From Pipra filicauda (lineage: Eukaryota; Chordata; Aves; Passeriformes; Pipridae): a DNA stretch of 64,000 bases. Under the pieces are notes generated by a model. It searched no databases and was not told where the DNA came from. It saw only the letters and a list, made by a program, of their open reading frames with translations. The number at the start of each line of letters is the position of its first letter. The first letter of the stretch is position 1. Shown here piece by piece: positions 53,891 through 64,000 of the stretch. Made by a program: the position numbers and the translations under genes. Location of the stretch: the NCBI RefSeq assembly GCF_003945595.2, contig NW_024104673.1, positions 186,001 to 250,000 on the forward strand, written 5' to 3'.

Positions 53891-56580
53891 GGGTTGGGCA
53901 GGAGCCTCAGCGGCCCCTCTGTGGGTCCCCTCTGTGTGTGTCACCTCCACCCCCCCCAGCCAGCTCTGGGGCACACATCCCACTGAGGAACATGTTTCTG
54001 GAGGATTCCCACCCCGACATCCTCCTCCAGGGGAGGCCCTGGGTCCTCCTGGCTTTAAACAAAAAGTTTATAAAGACTTCTAATAATATATATATATATA
54101 TTTAATAACTTTATTTTCGGAGGAGCCAACTTGCCAACTGCTATTTTTTTTTTTTCTTCTGGATAAGATTGAAGGTGTAGTTTCCTCCTTTCCTTAGGTT
54201 GGACAAAACCTAAGCTGGGTGGGTTGTTTGGGTTTTTTTTTTTGGGGTTTTGTTGTTTTTTTGGTTTTTTTTACAGCAAAGAAGCAGAATATCCTGTCAC
54301 AGAACTTAACTTTTATAGAAATATAAAAGAGGTGGATAATGTTTATCCTTTATTTTTCTATGGAAGCATTTGGGTTGTTTTCTAAAAGTGCTATTACAGC
54401 TGGATGTGAAGCTGTTTAAAAAGGGCTGAGTTCTTCCATCCCGTGGGAGGAAGACACAAAAGCATTTATTTTTATAGCCAGATTGGCTTTAATTTTACAG
54501 CATTTAACCCCCAAATGGTGACCTGGATTCTCACCTGGGTGTCAGGTACTTGGTGGCCCCTTGTTGGGATGGGGGGGAGAAGGAATTTTGGGGAGCACCC
54601 CGAAATCCCTGGTCACTTTGTTGGGGGGGGGGGTGGAAAAAGGGGAAAACTCCTTTCCATTTTTTTACAAGGAGACTCTTTAAGATGTAGATTTTTTTAA
54701 AGTACTTATTTTGCAGACTCTCTTATTTTTAAAGGTACATTTTTATGGCGTGTGACAGCTGAGCAACCTTCATCCTCCCTTAATTTATTCCCAGTTTTCT
54801 CCCTAAAGCCCTGATCCTGCTGCCAGGAGCGACCTGGGCTCCCAGTGGGTCCCTGGAGCTGCTCTGCTCCCAGGAAAAGGGGGGGCACCTGGAGCTTCTG
54901 TTTACAGTTTGGCCCCTGAGTCGCAGGGGTCACATCCTGGCAGCTCCCAAACCAGCAGCAGAAACCTTGGGAAAGCCTTAGGGAAGAACCAAAGCCACCT
55001 CCCAGCTTGTGTTTGACAAGGAGCTCTGTTGAGGAGGGAGAAAAAACCCACCCTGGGGGGAGAAAAATCCGCCCCAGGGAGGCAAAAAATCCACTCTGGG
55101 GCAAAAAATCCACCCTGGGGGGAGGAAAATCCACCCTGTGGAAGCAAAATTCCCACCCTGGGGAGGTTCCTCGTGCCCTGGGTTTGGTTTTCCTGCTGTG
55201 GGAATGCTGGGCTTTGGGGCAGGGTGGCAGCCTCTCTGTGTGCCCTGCTCCTCCTGGGAAGGGCTCTCCCCACCCCAAATCCCCCCCTTTTAGCCCCCTG
55301 GGTGATCCAGGAGGGATTTGAGGAGCCTGGATGTGCAACCAGAAGTTCCAGGGCACCAGCTGGTCCATCCCCACCCCTCCCTGGGACTTGCCCTGCTCTG
55401 CACCCTGGGATGTGGCTTTGGGAGCAGCTTTAGGGCTGGGATGTGTCCCTGGAATGTCCCACCTTAGGATGACACTAATCCCATCTAATCCCTTTGCTCT
55501 GGGTTTTTTTTTTTTTTGGAGAAGGTGAATCCAAGAGCTCCTCTCTGTGCCTTGTGTAAACGAACCTCGTGGGGAAACGAGCGATGCTTTAATTCTTTTG
55601 TCTTTAAAGGAACTAATCACTGTGTCAAACTCACCCTGTGTCTTAAAAGTGGCAAAGTTCAGCTGGTTTTGCACTGAGTGTTTCCAGGGAGGTGAAATTT
55701 TGGGGTCACTTTAATGCTGAAGAGGCAAATTGTAGCATCCTGGGGGGTGGTGGCAGCTTTTAGTGCCAGTGCAGGAGCCAGACTTGGAGTGGTGCCTCCT
55801 GCATCACCCCCTTCCTCTGGCTGCTGCTTTCATATTCCTGCCTTCCCCTTCGGGGTTCTGGGAGAGCCTCATCTCCTGCTTGGAGCCTGGATTTGCCTGT
55901 GGAGAAGTCAGGATGTTGGTTGAGTTTTTGGCCAGCTGAGCATCTCCTTGGAGAGGGGAGAGCAGGGGAACCTCTGGAGTGCTGAGCACCAATAATTAAT
56001 AATTATCAACAAATAACTATTAATTAAATCCCGGGTTGTCTTGGAAGTTTGCTCTTCCTTGAGCTGGGAGGGGATTTAATAATCAAAACCCAGCTTTTCT
56101 TGGGAATTTGCTCTTCCTCGAGCTGGGAGTGGATAAAGGAGCACTTGGACATTTATCAGGCTCTCCCTGGATTTCTGGCTCTCCCATAAAACCAGCCCAG
56201 CTGGGGGAATAACTGCAGAGGTCTCTTCCCTCCAGCAGGAAACACTTCTTGATGCTGGATCCCCCTTCCCAAAGCCCCTCCTCTCTCCTAGTTTGCATTT
56301 GAAAGCCGAGCTTTGAGCCTGAAGTTTGATTTTTTAGCCTGGTCTGTGAAACATGTTCTGCTGCTTCCTCTGCAAGAAACGCACATCACTCGTTATTTAA
56401 GGGGAGGAGGAGGAACTTTGCAGTTCTTCAGTTGTATTGTTTGGGGGTTTTTTTTGGGTTGGAAAAAAAAAAAAGTGTTCTCTTAAATGTGTATTTAAAA
56501 CAATGCAGGAGTTCTTTTGTGAGATGCTGCTACAGTTGTTATCACTGGAGCTCAAGGAAATAAAATATGCCGATTTTTGT
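53891..56580 (+). other. SLC25A37: SLC25A37 3' UTR
   Basis: About 2.7 kb after the stop with no further exon. It contains AU-rich stretches (TTATTTTTCTATGG, GCATTTATTTTTATAG at 54.3-54.5 kb), T runs, and a short repeat of CCACCCTGGGG type at 55040-55170. It ends at the poly(A) signal at 56559. Confidence 0.65.
56559..56564 (+). terminator. SLC25A37: SLC25A37 poly(A) signal AATAAA
   Basis: AATAAA followed after 10-30 bases by a strong GT-rich element (TTTTTGTGCTGGTGGGCTCG + TGTTTGGGG), the expected cleavage-site arrangement. Confidence 0.7.
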
Positions 56581-57870
56581 GCTGGTGGGCTCGTGTTTGG
56601 GGGGTTTTCCTCGGGAGCTGAGGGCGGGGAAGGCCCTGCCAGGCTGATCCCTGAGGGAATGGTGCCTTCTAGTGTCGCCGGAGCACTTGGCAGGCTCAGC
56701 TCCTCCAACCCTTTCCCGTCATCACTGGAGGAGGAAAATCCTTCTGGGAGGGGTTTTCCAGCCTGGCAGGAGCTGCCAACTCTCCTGAAAGGGTTCACCC
56801 TCCTCTAGGAGCCGCTGGAGAGTTTTGGAACGGGATCCTCTTGGCGAGGAATTGCTGCTGGGATTTCCAAACCCAACCCACAGACTGGGGCTCGTGCAGC
56901 AAATTCCCAAATTGCAGGTTTTCTTCCTCCCACCCCTCCTTGGATGAAGTGGAGGCCCTGGGGAGCTGCAGTTGCTGAGGTTTCACTTGTTCTGCTGCAG
57001 AATTGGAAGGGAAAACCCCAGAAGACCTGAATAAAAAGGAAAAAACCCACGTTTCTTGGTGCAGTTTCAGTTCTGAGGGAGGAACAGTTCCCTGGGAAAT
57101 GGGCTGAGCAGCATCCCGATAATCTGAGGGATAAACCTCTCCCTGTGGCAAATGGGACTCCCCAGGGCTTGGCCAAGGTGGGCTCTAAAGGGGATAAAAA
57201 ATGGGAATTTTAACCAAAGCATCAAAATCATAAAACTTCCATTGTGGGGGGATTGTTTCAGCTCCAGGTGGGAAATATTCCTGGTTCATCCCAGGGATTT
57301 TTGGGGCCTGAGCAGCCTGGTTGGACCACAGAATTCCTGAGGCTGGAGCAGGTGCATGAGCAGGAATTCCTCATCTTTTTGGGGGTTATTTTTTGGCCCA
57401 AGTTTGGTCTTTTTTTGGTCTCTCCAAAGTCTACTTGATTTCTCAGGCAGCGCCAAGATGTTCTGCCAGGATTATTAGAGGTGGGAAGGAGGAAAAAAGA
57501 GGGATTAGAGAGGAAAAGGACCTGGAAGATCCTGCTGATGATGCTGGGAAGAGTCAAAATGAGGAATCCTGATCCTGGGAAACTTTGGGGATGGCTCCTC
57601 ATTGTCTGAAAATTTTGGGATGGCTCCTCATCCTGGGAAACTTGCTCCTGGTTCTGTGAAACTTTTGGGGTGGCTCCCCAGGAGGAGGAATGAGCTGCTG
57701 GAGGTGCCACCCCTTGGCCTTGTGGCACTTCCAAGAGCTGAGACACCTCTGTCCCCTCGGGGCTGGGTGGTGGCTCTGCCCTGGGAACAAATCCCAAATT
57801 TTCTGATTGACATTAATGGTTCCTCTGGAACCAGGACAGATTGTTGTGTAAATATCTGTGTGATGGGGGT
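56581..57870. other. Intergenic stretch between SLC25A37 and the NKX3-1 relic
   Basis: No gene was recognised. It contains a dispersed duplicate (57130-57230, related to 61734-61830) and a short local repeat of GGGATGGCTCCTCAT near 57.6 kb. It was read on the minus strand for a homeodomain exon; none was found. Confidence 0.55.
57130..57230 (+). repeat. Dispersed duplicate, copy 1
   Basis: CTCTCCCTGTGGCAAATGGG, then GGCTTGGCCAAGGTGGGC. A similar run is at 61740-61830 in the same orientation. It is not CR1. Confidence 0.6.
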
Positions 57871-57885
57871 GTGTTTTTAATGTGA

Positions 57886-57891
57886 TTTATT
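57886..57891 (-). terminator. Candidate poly(A) signal of the NKX3-1 unit
   Basis: AATAAA on the minus strand (CCCATAAATAAATCACAT), about 970 bp downstream of the NKX3-1-like exon. Assignment to that gene rests on position only. Confidence 0.3.
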
Positions 57892-58074
57892 TATGGGACA
57901 GACCCTGGCGACTCCTTAAACTTGCAGCATTTCCTGCAGTGAAGGTCTGGAGGACAAAATTCCCACCTGGAGTTTGTTCCTGGGAGATCTGTAAGTGAAC
58001 CAGACAAGCAGAAGAAGAGGGGGAAGAATTAAGTAGTAACTGTGGTATCTCAGAGCTTGGAGGGAGAAATTGTG

Positions 58075-58215
58075 GAATGCTGGGATGGTTTGGGTCGGAA
58101 AGGACCTTAAAGATGATCCCATGGGCTGGGACACCATCCACCATCCCAGGGTGCTCCAGCCTGGCCTTGGACATTTCCAGGGATCCAAGAAATTCTCCAG
58201 GCAAAGAGCAGCTCC
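58075..58215 (-). mobile_element. CR1 LINE 3' fragment
   Basis: GATGGTTTGGGTCGGAAAGG to GACATTTCCAGGGATCCAAG in reverse orientation. Confidence 0.8.
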
Positions 58216-58244
58216 AGCAGGTGCCCCCAGGGTGGGATGTGGCA

Positions 58245-58830
58245 TTCCTGATCCATTCCCTGACCCCAGCACAGTCATTCCTGATCCACTCCCTGGTCCC
58301 AGCACAGACATTCCTGATCCATTCCCTGACCCCAACACAGTCATTCCTGATCCATTCCCTGACCCCAGCACAGACATTCCTGATCCATTCCCTAATCCCA
58401 GCACAGACATTCCTGATCCATTCCCTGATCCACTCCCTGGTCCCAGCACAGTCATTCCTGATCCATTCCCTGATCCATTCCTGATCCACTCCCTGGTCCC
58501 AGCACAGACATTCCTGATCCATTCCTTGGTCTATTCCCTAATCCCAGCACAGCATTCCTGATCCATTCCCTGATCCATTCCCTGACCCCAACACAGACAT
58601 TCCTGATCCATTCCCAATCCATTCCCTGACCCCAGCACAGACATTCCTGATCCATTCCCTAATCCCAGCACAGACATTCCTAATCCATTCCCTGACCCCA
58701 ACACAGACATTCCTGATCCATTCCCTGATCCATTCCTGAGCCCAACACAGACATTCCTGATCCATTCCCGATCCATTCCCTAATCCCAGCCCAGCCATTC
58801 CCAATCCATTCCCTGCCCCATTCCCAGCCC
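58245..58830. repeat. 33-bp minisatellite beside the NKX3-1-like exon
   Basis: CATTCCTGATCCATTCCCTG + ACCCCAGCACAGA repeated about seventeen times with changes. It begins about 30 bp past the splice donor at 58861. Confidence 0.95.
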
Positions 58831-58861
58831 GCCGGCTCCAGCAGGAGCTCGCAGCCCTTAC

Positions 58862-59114
58862 CTGTGTCGGCTTCCCGGGCTGTGCCTGTGCCGTGGGATG
58901 CTCCCGTGGGATGGGGGCTCCCGGGGTCATTCCCGGGGTCGGAGCCGCCCTCCCTCCCGTCGGCCGGGGCCGCTCCGCTCTCCCCATTCCCGGCGCTGCC
59001 AAAGCCTCTGCTCCTGCCCCATCCCAGAGGATGTCTTGGATGAGGAAGGATGTCCTGGGCCTGGAGGAGGTCGGGATGGGCTGTTGGGGGGCCGAGGGGG
59101 GGGTCCGGGCTCAT
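58862..59114 (-). pseudogene. NKX3-1: NKX3-1-like exon 1 (EH1 motif), frame broken; homeodomain exon not found
   Basis: On the minus strand one frame reads RPRTSFLIQDILWDGA, which matches the EH1/tinman repression motif of vertebrate NKX3-1 (TSFLIQDIL, then DGA). It then runs through a G/P/R-rich stretch to ACACAG|GTAAGG, a good donor (GT at 58861-58860). NKX3-1 is an NK-family homeodomain repressor, and position and orientation fit synteny (right of SLC25A37, minus strand). An ATG at 59114 starts the +1 frame (MSPDPP...). The EH1 frame has a TGA overlapping that ATG and no ATG before the motif. Losing one base from the eight-G run at 59096-59103 would join them. No homeodomain (WFQNRR-type) frame exists in the window. 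It may be a relic, or a real gene damaged by sequencing or assembly error. Confidence 0.6.
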
Positions 59115-59460
59115 CGCTGCCGGGGGAGCTGTGCCAAAAGCCCGGAGCTGGGATTTCCGAGCCCTTGGGCTAATCCAGGATCCGGGCCGTGTTTGTTCGC
59201 CGCATCCGATCGTTATCTTTTGTTTCTCCTCAAATATTGGCCCTGCTCTAAAAGGGGAACGGACATAAAGACAAACATCTCACCTCTTTCCCCTCCCCAA
59301 ATTTTCGCTGAGCTGCCTTGTTTGCCTTGGCGGACACGGCACAGCCCGGGCAGGGGAAGGTTTTCCGGCCCCACCTTCCCCCCCCTCGGGTCTCGATTCT
59401 CCCCACAATTGGCCGCAAAAGCAATAAAAACATTTACGTTCAGCCACGGGATTTAATTCC
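59115..59460 (-). promoter_or_regulatory. Candidate promoter of the NKX3-1-like unit
   Basis: GC-rich block upstream of the exon. On the minus strand it contains CCAAT (GGGCCAATATTTGAGG) and GATA-type AGATAACGATCGG motifs. Inference from position. Confidence 0.35.
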
Positions 59461-59849
59461 TTTCACCAGCCCGTCGATGTGTTTGGGGAACAGGTAAGTG
59501 TTTTCTGCAGGTGTAAAAGCTGCTCCGGAGCGGGGTGGGGTGGCCAAGCCCTGGCTGGGGAGGAGCTGGATGGAATTCCAGCCCCAAACGGGGCCAATTT
59601 GGGGCCTTTCGGGGGCTGGAATTAAGGAAATTCCCCCTCTCAATGCGCCATCTCCACGCTCAGAGCATCGTTTGGTTTTGCTTCTCTCACCCCGGCTCAG
59701 AGGCCTCAACGGGAATATTTTTGGTGGGAAGAGGAAAGCCGGGATTTCCTCCCGTTTTCCTTTTCACCTGCTTGGATTTGCACGATAAAAATCAATTTTT
59801 GGTTGCTGGGAGGAGGCTGAACCCTCCAAAAACCTTCTCAGGGCTGCAG

Positions 59850-60215
59850 ATCTATAATAATAATAAATAAATAAATAAATGATATATAATATGTTAAAAA
59901 TGAGTTCTATAAAGAAATAAAAAAAAATTAATACTGTATATTAAAAATGAGTTTTATAATAAATAAATAAATGATATATTATATGTAAAAAATGAGTTCA
60001 ATAAATAAATAAATAATATATAATAAGGTATGTTAAAAATTAATTTTATTATAAATAAATAAATAAACAAAGAAATTATATATGATATGTTAAAAAGGAG
60101 TTCTATAAATAAATAAATGATATATAATAATGTATGTTAAAAAGGAATTTTATAATAAATAAACAAATAAAGAAATTATATATTATGTGTTAGAAAGGAG
60201 TTCTATAGTAAAAAA
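59850..60215. repeat. AT-rich tandem repeat (AATAAATAAATGATATATAA)
   Basis: Five to six degenerate units of AATAAATAAATGATATATAA + TATGTTAAAAATGAGTTCTA. Confidence 0.93.
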
Positions 60216-60539
60216 CCCTCCCCATCCCCGCTCCAGGAGCGCTGCCGTCCCCCGGGAGGATGAAGGATGGATTTGGGAGAGCTCAGCCGGGGCCTTTTCC
60301 CGGGGACGGAGCCATTTGTTCTCCCGGGAGTGGCGACGAGCCCCGGGAGCTCCACCCAGGCTGTGTTTGCAGAGGGACTTGTGCTGATCCCTTCACTTCC
60401 CGGGCTGCTCCGAGCAGGACCCCGGGGCTGGGCTGGGCTGGGAGGCCCAAGGATGGTGGAAAAGTACCCTGGGAGGCTTTTCCAGAGAGCCCAGATCCCT
60501 GATTTTCCCTCCTCTCAGGAGCAGGGGCTCTGCAGGACA
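60216..60539. other. GC-rich intergenic block
   Basis: Unique GC-rich sequence between two repeat arrays. No coding frame was recognised. Confidence 0.5.
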
Positions 60540-61215
60540 GGGTCACTTCCAGGGTTCTTTCCCTGGATGGGATCCCTTCCCCAGGACAAGGTCTCTTCCT
60601 TAGGACAGTGTTCCTTCCTCAGGATAGGGTCCCTTCCTCAGGATAATGTCCCTTCCTCAGGATGGGATCCCTTTTTCAGGATGGGATCCCTTCCCCAGGA
60701 CAGTGTCCCTTTCTCAGGAGTGTTCCTTCCTCAGGATGGGATCCCTTCTCCAGGAGAAGGTCCCTTTCTCAGGATGGAATCCCTTCCCCAGGACAGTGTC
60801 CCTTCCCCATGACAGGGGAAGGGACACTCACACATCCCTCAGGATGGGATTCCTTCCTCAGGAAAAGGTCCCTTTCTCAGGATGGGAACCCTTCCTCAGG
60901 ACAGGATCCCTTTCTCAGGATAGGGTCACTTCCTCGGGATAATGTCCCTTTCTCAGGATGGGATCCCTTTCTCAGGATGGAATTCCTTCCTCTGGACAAT
61001 GTCCCTTCCCCAAGACAGTGTCCCTCAGGATGGCATCCCTTCCTCAGGAAAAGGTCCCTTCCTCAGGATGGAATCCCTTCCTCAGGATAATGTCCCTTTC
61101 TCAGGATGGGATCCCTTCCCCAGGAAAAGGTCCCTTCCTCAGGATGGGATCCCTTCCCCAGGAAAAGTCCCTTCCTCAGGATGGAATCCCTCCCTCAGGA
61201 CAGGATCCCTTTCCC
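60540..61215. repeat. 19-bp minisatellite
   Basis: About thirty-five copies of TCAGGATGGGATCCCTTCC and the variants CAGGACAGTGTCCCTTCC and CAGGATAATGTCCCTT. Confidence 0.95.
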
Positions 61216-61733
61216 CTTCCCCGAGGTCCCTGATCATCCCTGCCATGTTTGGGTGACCCAGACTGTTCCCTGCACAGGGTGTAAAATCCAGCGGTGTTGG
61301 AAACACTCTTAAAAACCTTGGAATGTCCCTCTGGGAGGCTCAGGATGGGCAGGCAGGGCTCCAGAGGGTGGACAGGGGGGTTGAGGGGGGACAGACCCTA
61401 CTCTGAGGTTCCCCCACCTGCTTTTCTGGGACTGTGCTTGTCCCAAAAGGCTCTGGATGGAAGGAATTGCTGGGGGAGCCCGTGCAAGGCCGGTGCCTCT
61501 TGGAAATCCTAAAATCGGTGCTGGGAAAAGCCCTCAGTGGGAACAGCACTGGGAAAAAAACAACAACTGCAGTGCTGTGAGCATCCTCCCCCGCTGCCTC
61601 TGCTGGTCCTCCCTTGCTCCCGCAGCATCCAGCGGGAATGTCCCGGGAGCCTCCCGCGTGTCCTTGCTGTCCCTGCCAGCTCTGGGGGCAGAGGGAGAGC
61701 CCAACTCCCCCGGGCAGCAGGAGGATCAGAGGG

Positions 61734-61830
61734 ATTCAACTCTCCCTGTGGAAAACGGGACCCCCGGGGCTCGGCCAAGGTGGGCAAAAAAAAAAAAGGG
61801 ATTTTTAGCCAAAACGTTTGAATTCTGAAC
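61734..61830 (+). repeat. Dispersed duplicate, copy 2
   Basis: CTCTCCCTGTGGAAAACGGG, then GGCTCGGCCAAGGTGGGC and GATTTTTAGCCAAAACG. Related to 57130-57230. Confidence 0.6.
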
Positions 61831-61869
61831 TCTTCACCTCATTCCGTGGGCAGGGACAACTTCCACTGA

Positions 61870-62090
61870 AACAGATATTTTATATGCAGATATATTTTAT
61901 ATACAGATATATTTTATATACAGGTATATTTTATATACAGATATATTTTATATACAGATATATTTTATATGCAGATATATTTTATATGCAGATATATTTT
62001 ATATGCAGATATATTTTATATACAGGTATATTTTATATACAGATATATTTTATATAGAGATATATTTTATATACATTATATATCAATATA
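61870..62090. repeat. 18-bp TATATTTTATATACAGA minisatellite
   Basis: About twelve copies of ATATTTTATATACAGATAT and the variants ...GCAG... and ...GGT.... Confidence 0.95.
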
Positions 62091-62299
62091 TGGAATTATA
62101 ATATAATTCCAGCTTCCAGGGATGGGGTGTCCTAACAGCTTCACTCACCCCTCTCCTCGGGGAGCACCCAAAAGATTCTCCTCGCTGAGTTTTCCCGCTT
62201 TTCTCCCCGGGAATCCTCCCCTCCCTTCCCCGCGGGCACGGGGGGTGTCCTCGCCTTTCCCACCCCCCTCCTTTAACTCCCCGCCGCTCTTTCCCACTG

Positions 62300-62725
62300 C
62301 TCGCAGCTTCAAACCTCCTGTAGGGTCAAGTAGAAGCTTTTCCTTGGCTCCGAACCCGCCCTTTCCTTGCCAAGAATGCGGTTTATTGCGTGCAAATGTT
62401 AGTCAACAGTTACATTATCCGCACTCAGCCTTCTTTTTCTCTCTTTTATTTTTTTTTTCCCCTCTCTTTTATTTTTTTTCCCCTTTCTTCTCGAGCTCTA
62501 AAGCAGCGATTTGGCAGCGAGCGGCGTTGTGGACACTCTTTAATCCTGATGGATGCGTTGGCGGCGGAGCGCGACACTAATTGACGGACATTCCCCGGTT
62601 CTGCCTCGTTAATTCCGATTAAAACTCGCCGCGGGCATTTTCTTCTCCCCTTCTCCATTAATCAAGGGGATATTGTGTTTTTTATGGGTGATTGATTAAT
62701 TCCCCCGGCACTCCCCCCCCGCGGG
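62300..62725. promoter_or_regulatory. Candidate conserved developmental enhancer
   Basis: Unique, repeat-free and homeodomain-motif-rich: TTAATCCTGATGG, CACTAATTGACGG, CGTTAATTCCGATTAAAAC, TTTTTTATGGGTGATTGATT + AATT. It lies between the NKX3-1-like exon and the next minus-strand gene, where NK-gene enhancers would be expected. Inference; conservation cannot be tested here. Confidence 0.35.
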
Positions 62726-62734
62726 ATTTGCTTA

Positions 62735-63180
62735 TTTATTGTAATGATTAACAACTATAGTTATAATAATTATATTAATCGTGTATTAAAATTATTTAAT
62801 CATTATAGTAGTAATTTATAATATAAATAAATAGAATGTAAATATAAAATATTCATACCATATAATATTAATATTATACATAATATTTATATTATATATA
62901 ACATTAATATCATATATAATATTTTTATTATAATATTTTATTATAATATTTTTATTATAATATTTTCATTATAATATTTTTATATAATAATATTTTATAT
63001 TTTACTATTTATACGCAATAATATTTTTATATAATATTTTATATTTTACTATTTATATACAATAATATTTTTATATAAAATATTTATATATAATGTATAA
63101 TATTTATATAATATACAATATTTGTTATATATATTTATGATATTGTACACTATATAAAATATAATATAAATATAAACTGG
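62735..63180. repeat. AT-rich simple-repeat tract
   Basis: Nearly pure A/T with repeated TAATATTTTTATATAATATT motifs. Confidence 0.92.
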
Positions 63181-63760
63181 GCATGGTGGCAGTGATTGCA
63201 GCTCCTTTTCCATTTGGGAAGAGCTGCCAGGAGAAAGAAGGGATGGGAGTGTTTGGGTGGGCAGCTGGGACCAAGGTCAGTCCCTCTCCCCCTCTGTCCA
63301 AGGGGGAATGTTCACACCAACAGCTCCCAGAATAAATTCCCTTACTATGATCCCAAAGAGCCCAGATGGCCCTGACTGGGATTTTGGGATTGGAAGGCAG
63401 GGGCAGGAAAAACTGGGACAGCTTCTTGTGGTGCAAAACCCTTGGGGGCACTGGGATTGTGCTTAAATTGGGGGTGATAAAGAAAATCCTTCAATTCTAA
63501 ACTCTTCCTTTTGGGAAATACCCGCCTGCATCCTGGGAAATAGGATTGGAATGGGATTGGGGCAGGATTTGGGGGCTGAGCACCTAAAATTAGGGCTGGA
63601 TGATGGTTTTCCACCTGCAGAACCACCTGAGATGGTGCTTTTGGGGGGGAATATTTGACACCAAACTCTCCCCCTCACATGACTTGTGGTGGGATGTTCA
63701 GAAAAGAAAAACCCCAAACCCCACAGAGACAAAAACCCACGGAGGCAGCCGGGATTTTTT
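63181..63760. other. Non-coding stretch near the right edge
   Basis: Unique-looking sequence with no recognised gene. It lies downstream of the poly(A) signal at 63779. Confidence 0.5.
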
Positions 63761-64000
63761 AGCAAAGATTCTGCTCTCTTTATTCCAGAAGGTCATAAAC
63801 CAGCATCAGATAAAACAGTATCAAAAAAATATGTACAAAAATAGCAACTATTTGCACTGGAGCAGCGAAGTTTGGGATCCAGAGCACGAGGAGGATTTTT
63901 TGGCTGCTTGGAAACTGTCAGCAAGGGGGGAGAAAAAAAGAGCTCTGCCACAAGCATTTTCCCAAAGAAGCATCCAAGAAATTCGGTTTATATCTAATTT
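63761..64000 (-). other. Probable 3' UTR end of the next minus-strand gene (NKX2-6 by synteny)
   Basis: On the minus strand, A/T-rich 3'-UTR-like sequence (TTGTACATATTTTTTTGATA, CTGTTTTATCTGATGC) leads to GGAATAAAGAG, with GT-rich GGGTTTTTGTCTCTGTGGGG downstream. The next gene in amniotes is NKX2-6, then STC1. No coding sequence is in view, so identity is inferred only from order. Confidence 0.4.
63779..63784 (-). terminator. Poly(A) signal AATAAA at the right-edge gene
   Basis: Minus-strand AATAAA inside CTGGAATAAAGAG. The following sequence contains a T/GT-rich element 40-65 bases downstream. Confidence 0.5.

Noticed and set aside
54706..55674. 322-codon minus-strand frame opposite the SLC25A37 3' UTR
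   Set aside because: No recognisable domain, low-complexity segments (PPRVDFLP repeats), and it lies opposite a 3' UTR supported by a poly(A) signal.
57810..57840. Minus-strand TGGTTCCAGAGGAACC resembling the homeodomain WFQNR motif
   Set aside because: Only W-F-Q matches, a stop follows at once, and no other homeodomain helix residues precede it. Treated as chance.

Overview
This is bird nuclear DNA, probably from a songbird. It has about two dozen 5'-truncated CR1 LINE 3' ends of the avian type, short introns, GC-rich promoters and an unusually high density of minisatellites, as on avian microchromosomes. There are no bacterial operons, CRISPR arrays or phage genes. Species and chromosome cannot be fixed from the sequence. 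The gene order matches the amniote block LOXL2 - ENTPD4 - SLC25A37 - NKX3-1 - NKX2-6 (human 8p21), so it is an ordinary conserved locus with several local oddities.

Layout. (1) About 1-15 kb: 5' part of LOXL2 on the minus strand (collagen/elastin cross-linking oxidase). The first two coding exons are at 5558-5909 and 3087-3262. A likely non-coding first exon lies near 14.64-14.95 kb, and the rest of the gene is off the left edge. (2) About 15-22.3 kb: intergenic, with CR1 copies and three satellite-like arrays. (3) 23106-32992: complete ENTPD4 on the minus strand (Golgi/lysosomal nucleoside diphosphatase). Twelve coding exons join in frame to 611 codons plus stop. (4) About 33-41 kb: ENTPD4 and SLC25A37 are divergently transcribed. 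This stretch holds both CpG-rich promoters and a GATA/E-box cluster near 37.9 kb. (5) 41151-53890: complete SLC25A37 (mitoferrin-1, mitochondrial iron importer) on the plus strand. Four coding exons give 347 codons plus stop, with a 3' UTR to about 56.58 kb. (6) 56.6-64 kb: on the minus strand, an exon that looks like NKX3-1 exon 1 (EH1 motif) at 58862-59114, but no homeodomain exon anywhere in the window. At 63.78 kb a minus-strand poly(A) signal probably ends the next gene, NKX2-6 by synteny.

Most unusual points: the apparently orphaned and frame-broken NKX3-1 exon; a 54-bp in-frame tandem duplication in the last exon of SLC25A37; a 91-bp tandem duplication that copies the 3' splice site and start of ENTPD4 exon 10; a CR1 inserted a few bases past the LOXL2 exon-2 splice donor; and a G-rich 24-bp minisatellite array just inside SLC25A37 intron 1. 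The three main genes do not form one pathway; they are conserved neighbours. Exon boundaries were set by reading splice sites and checking that frames join and match the known families. CR1 and satellite boundaries are approximate.
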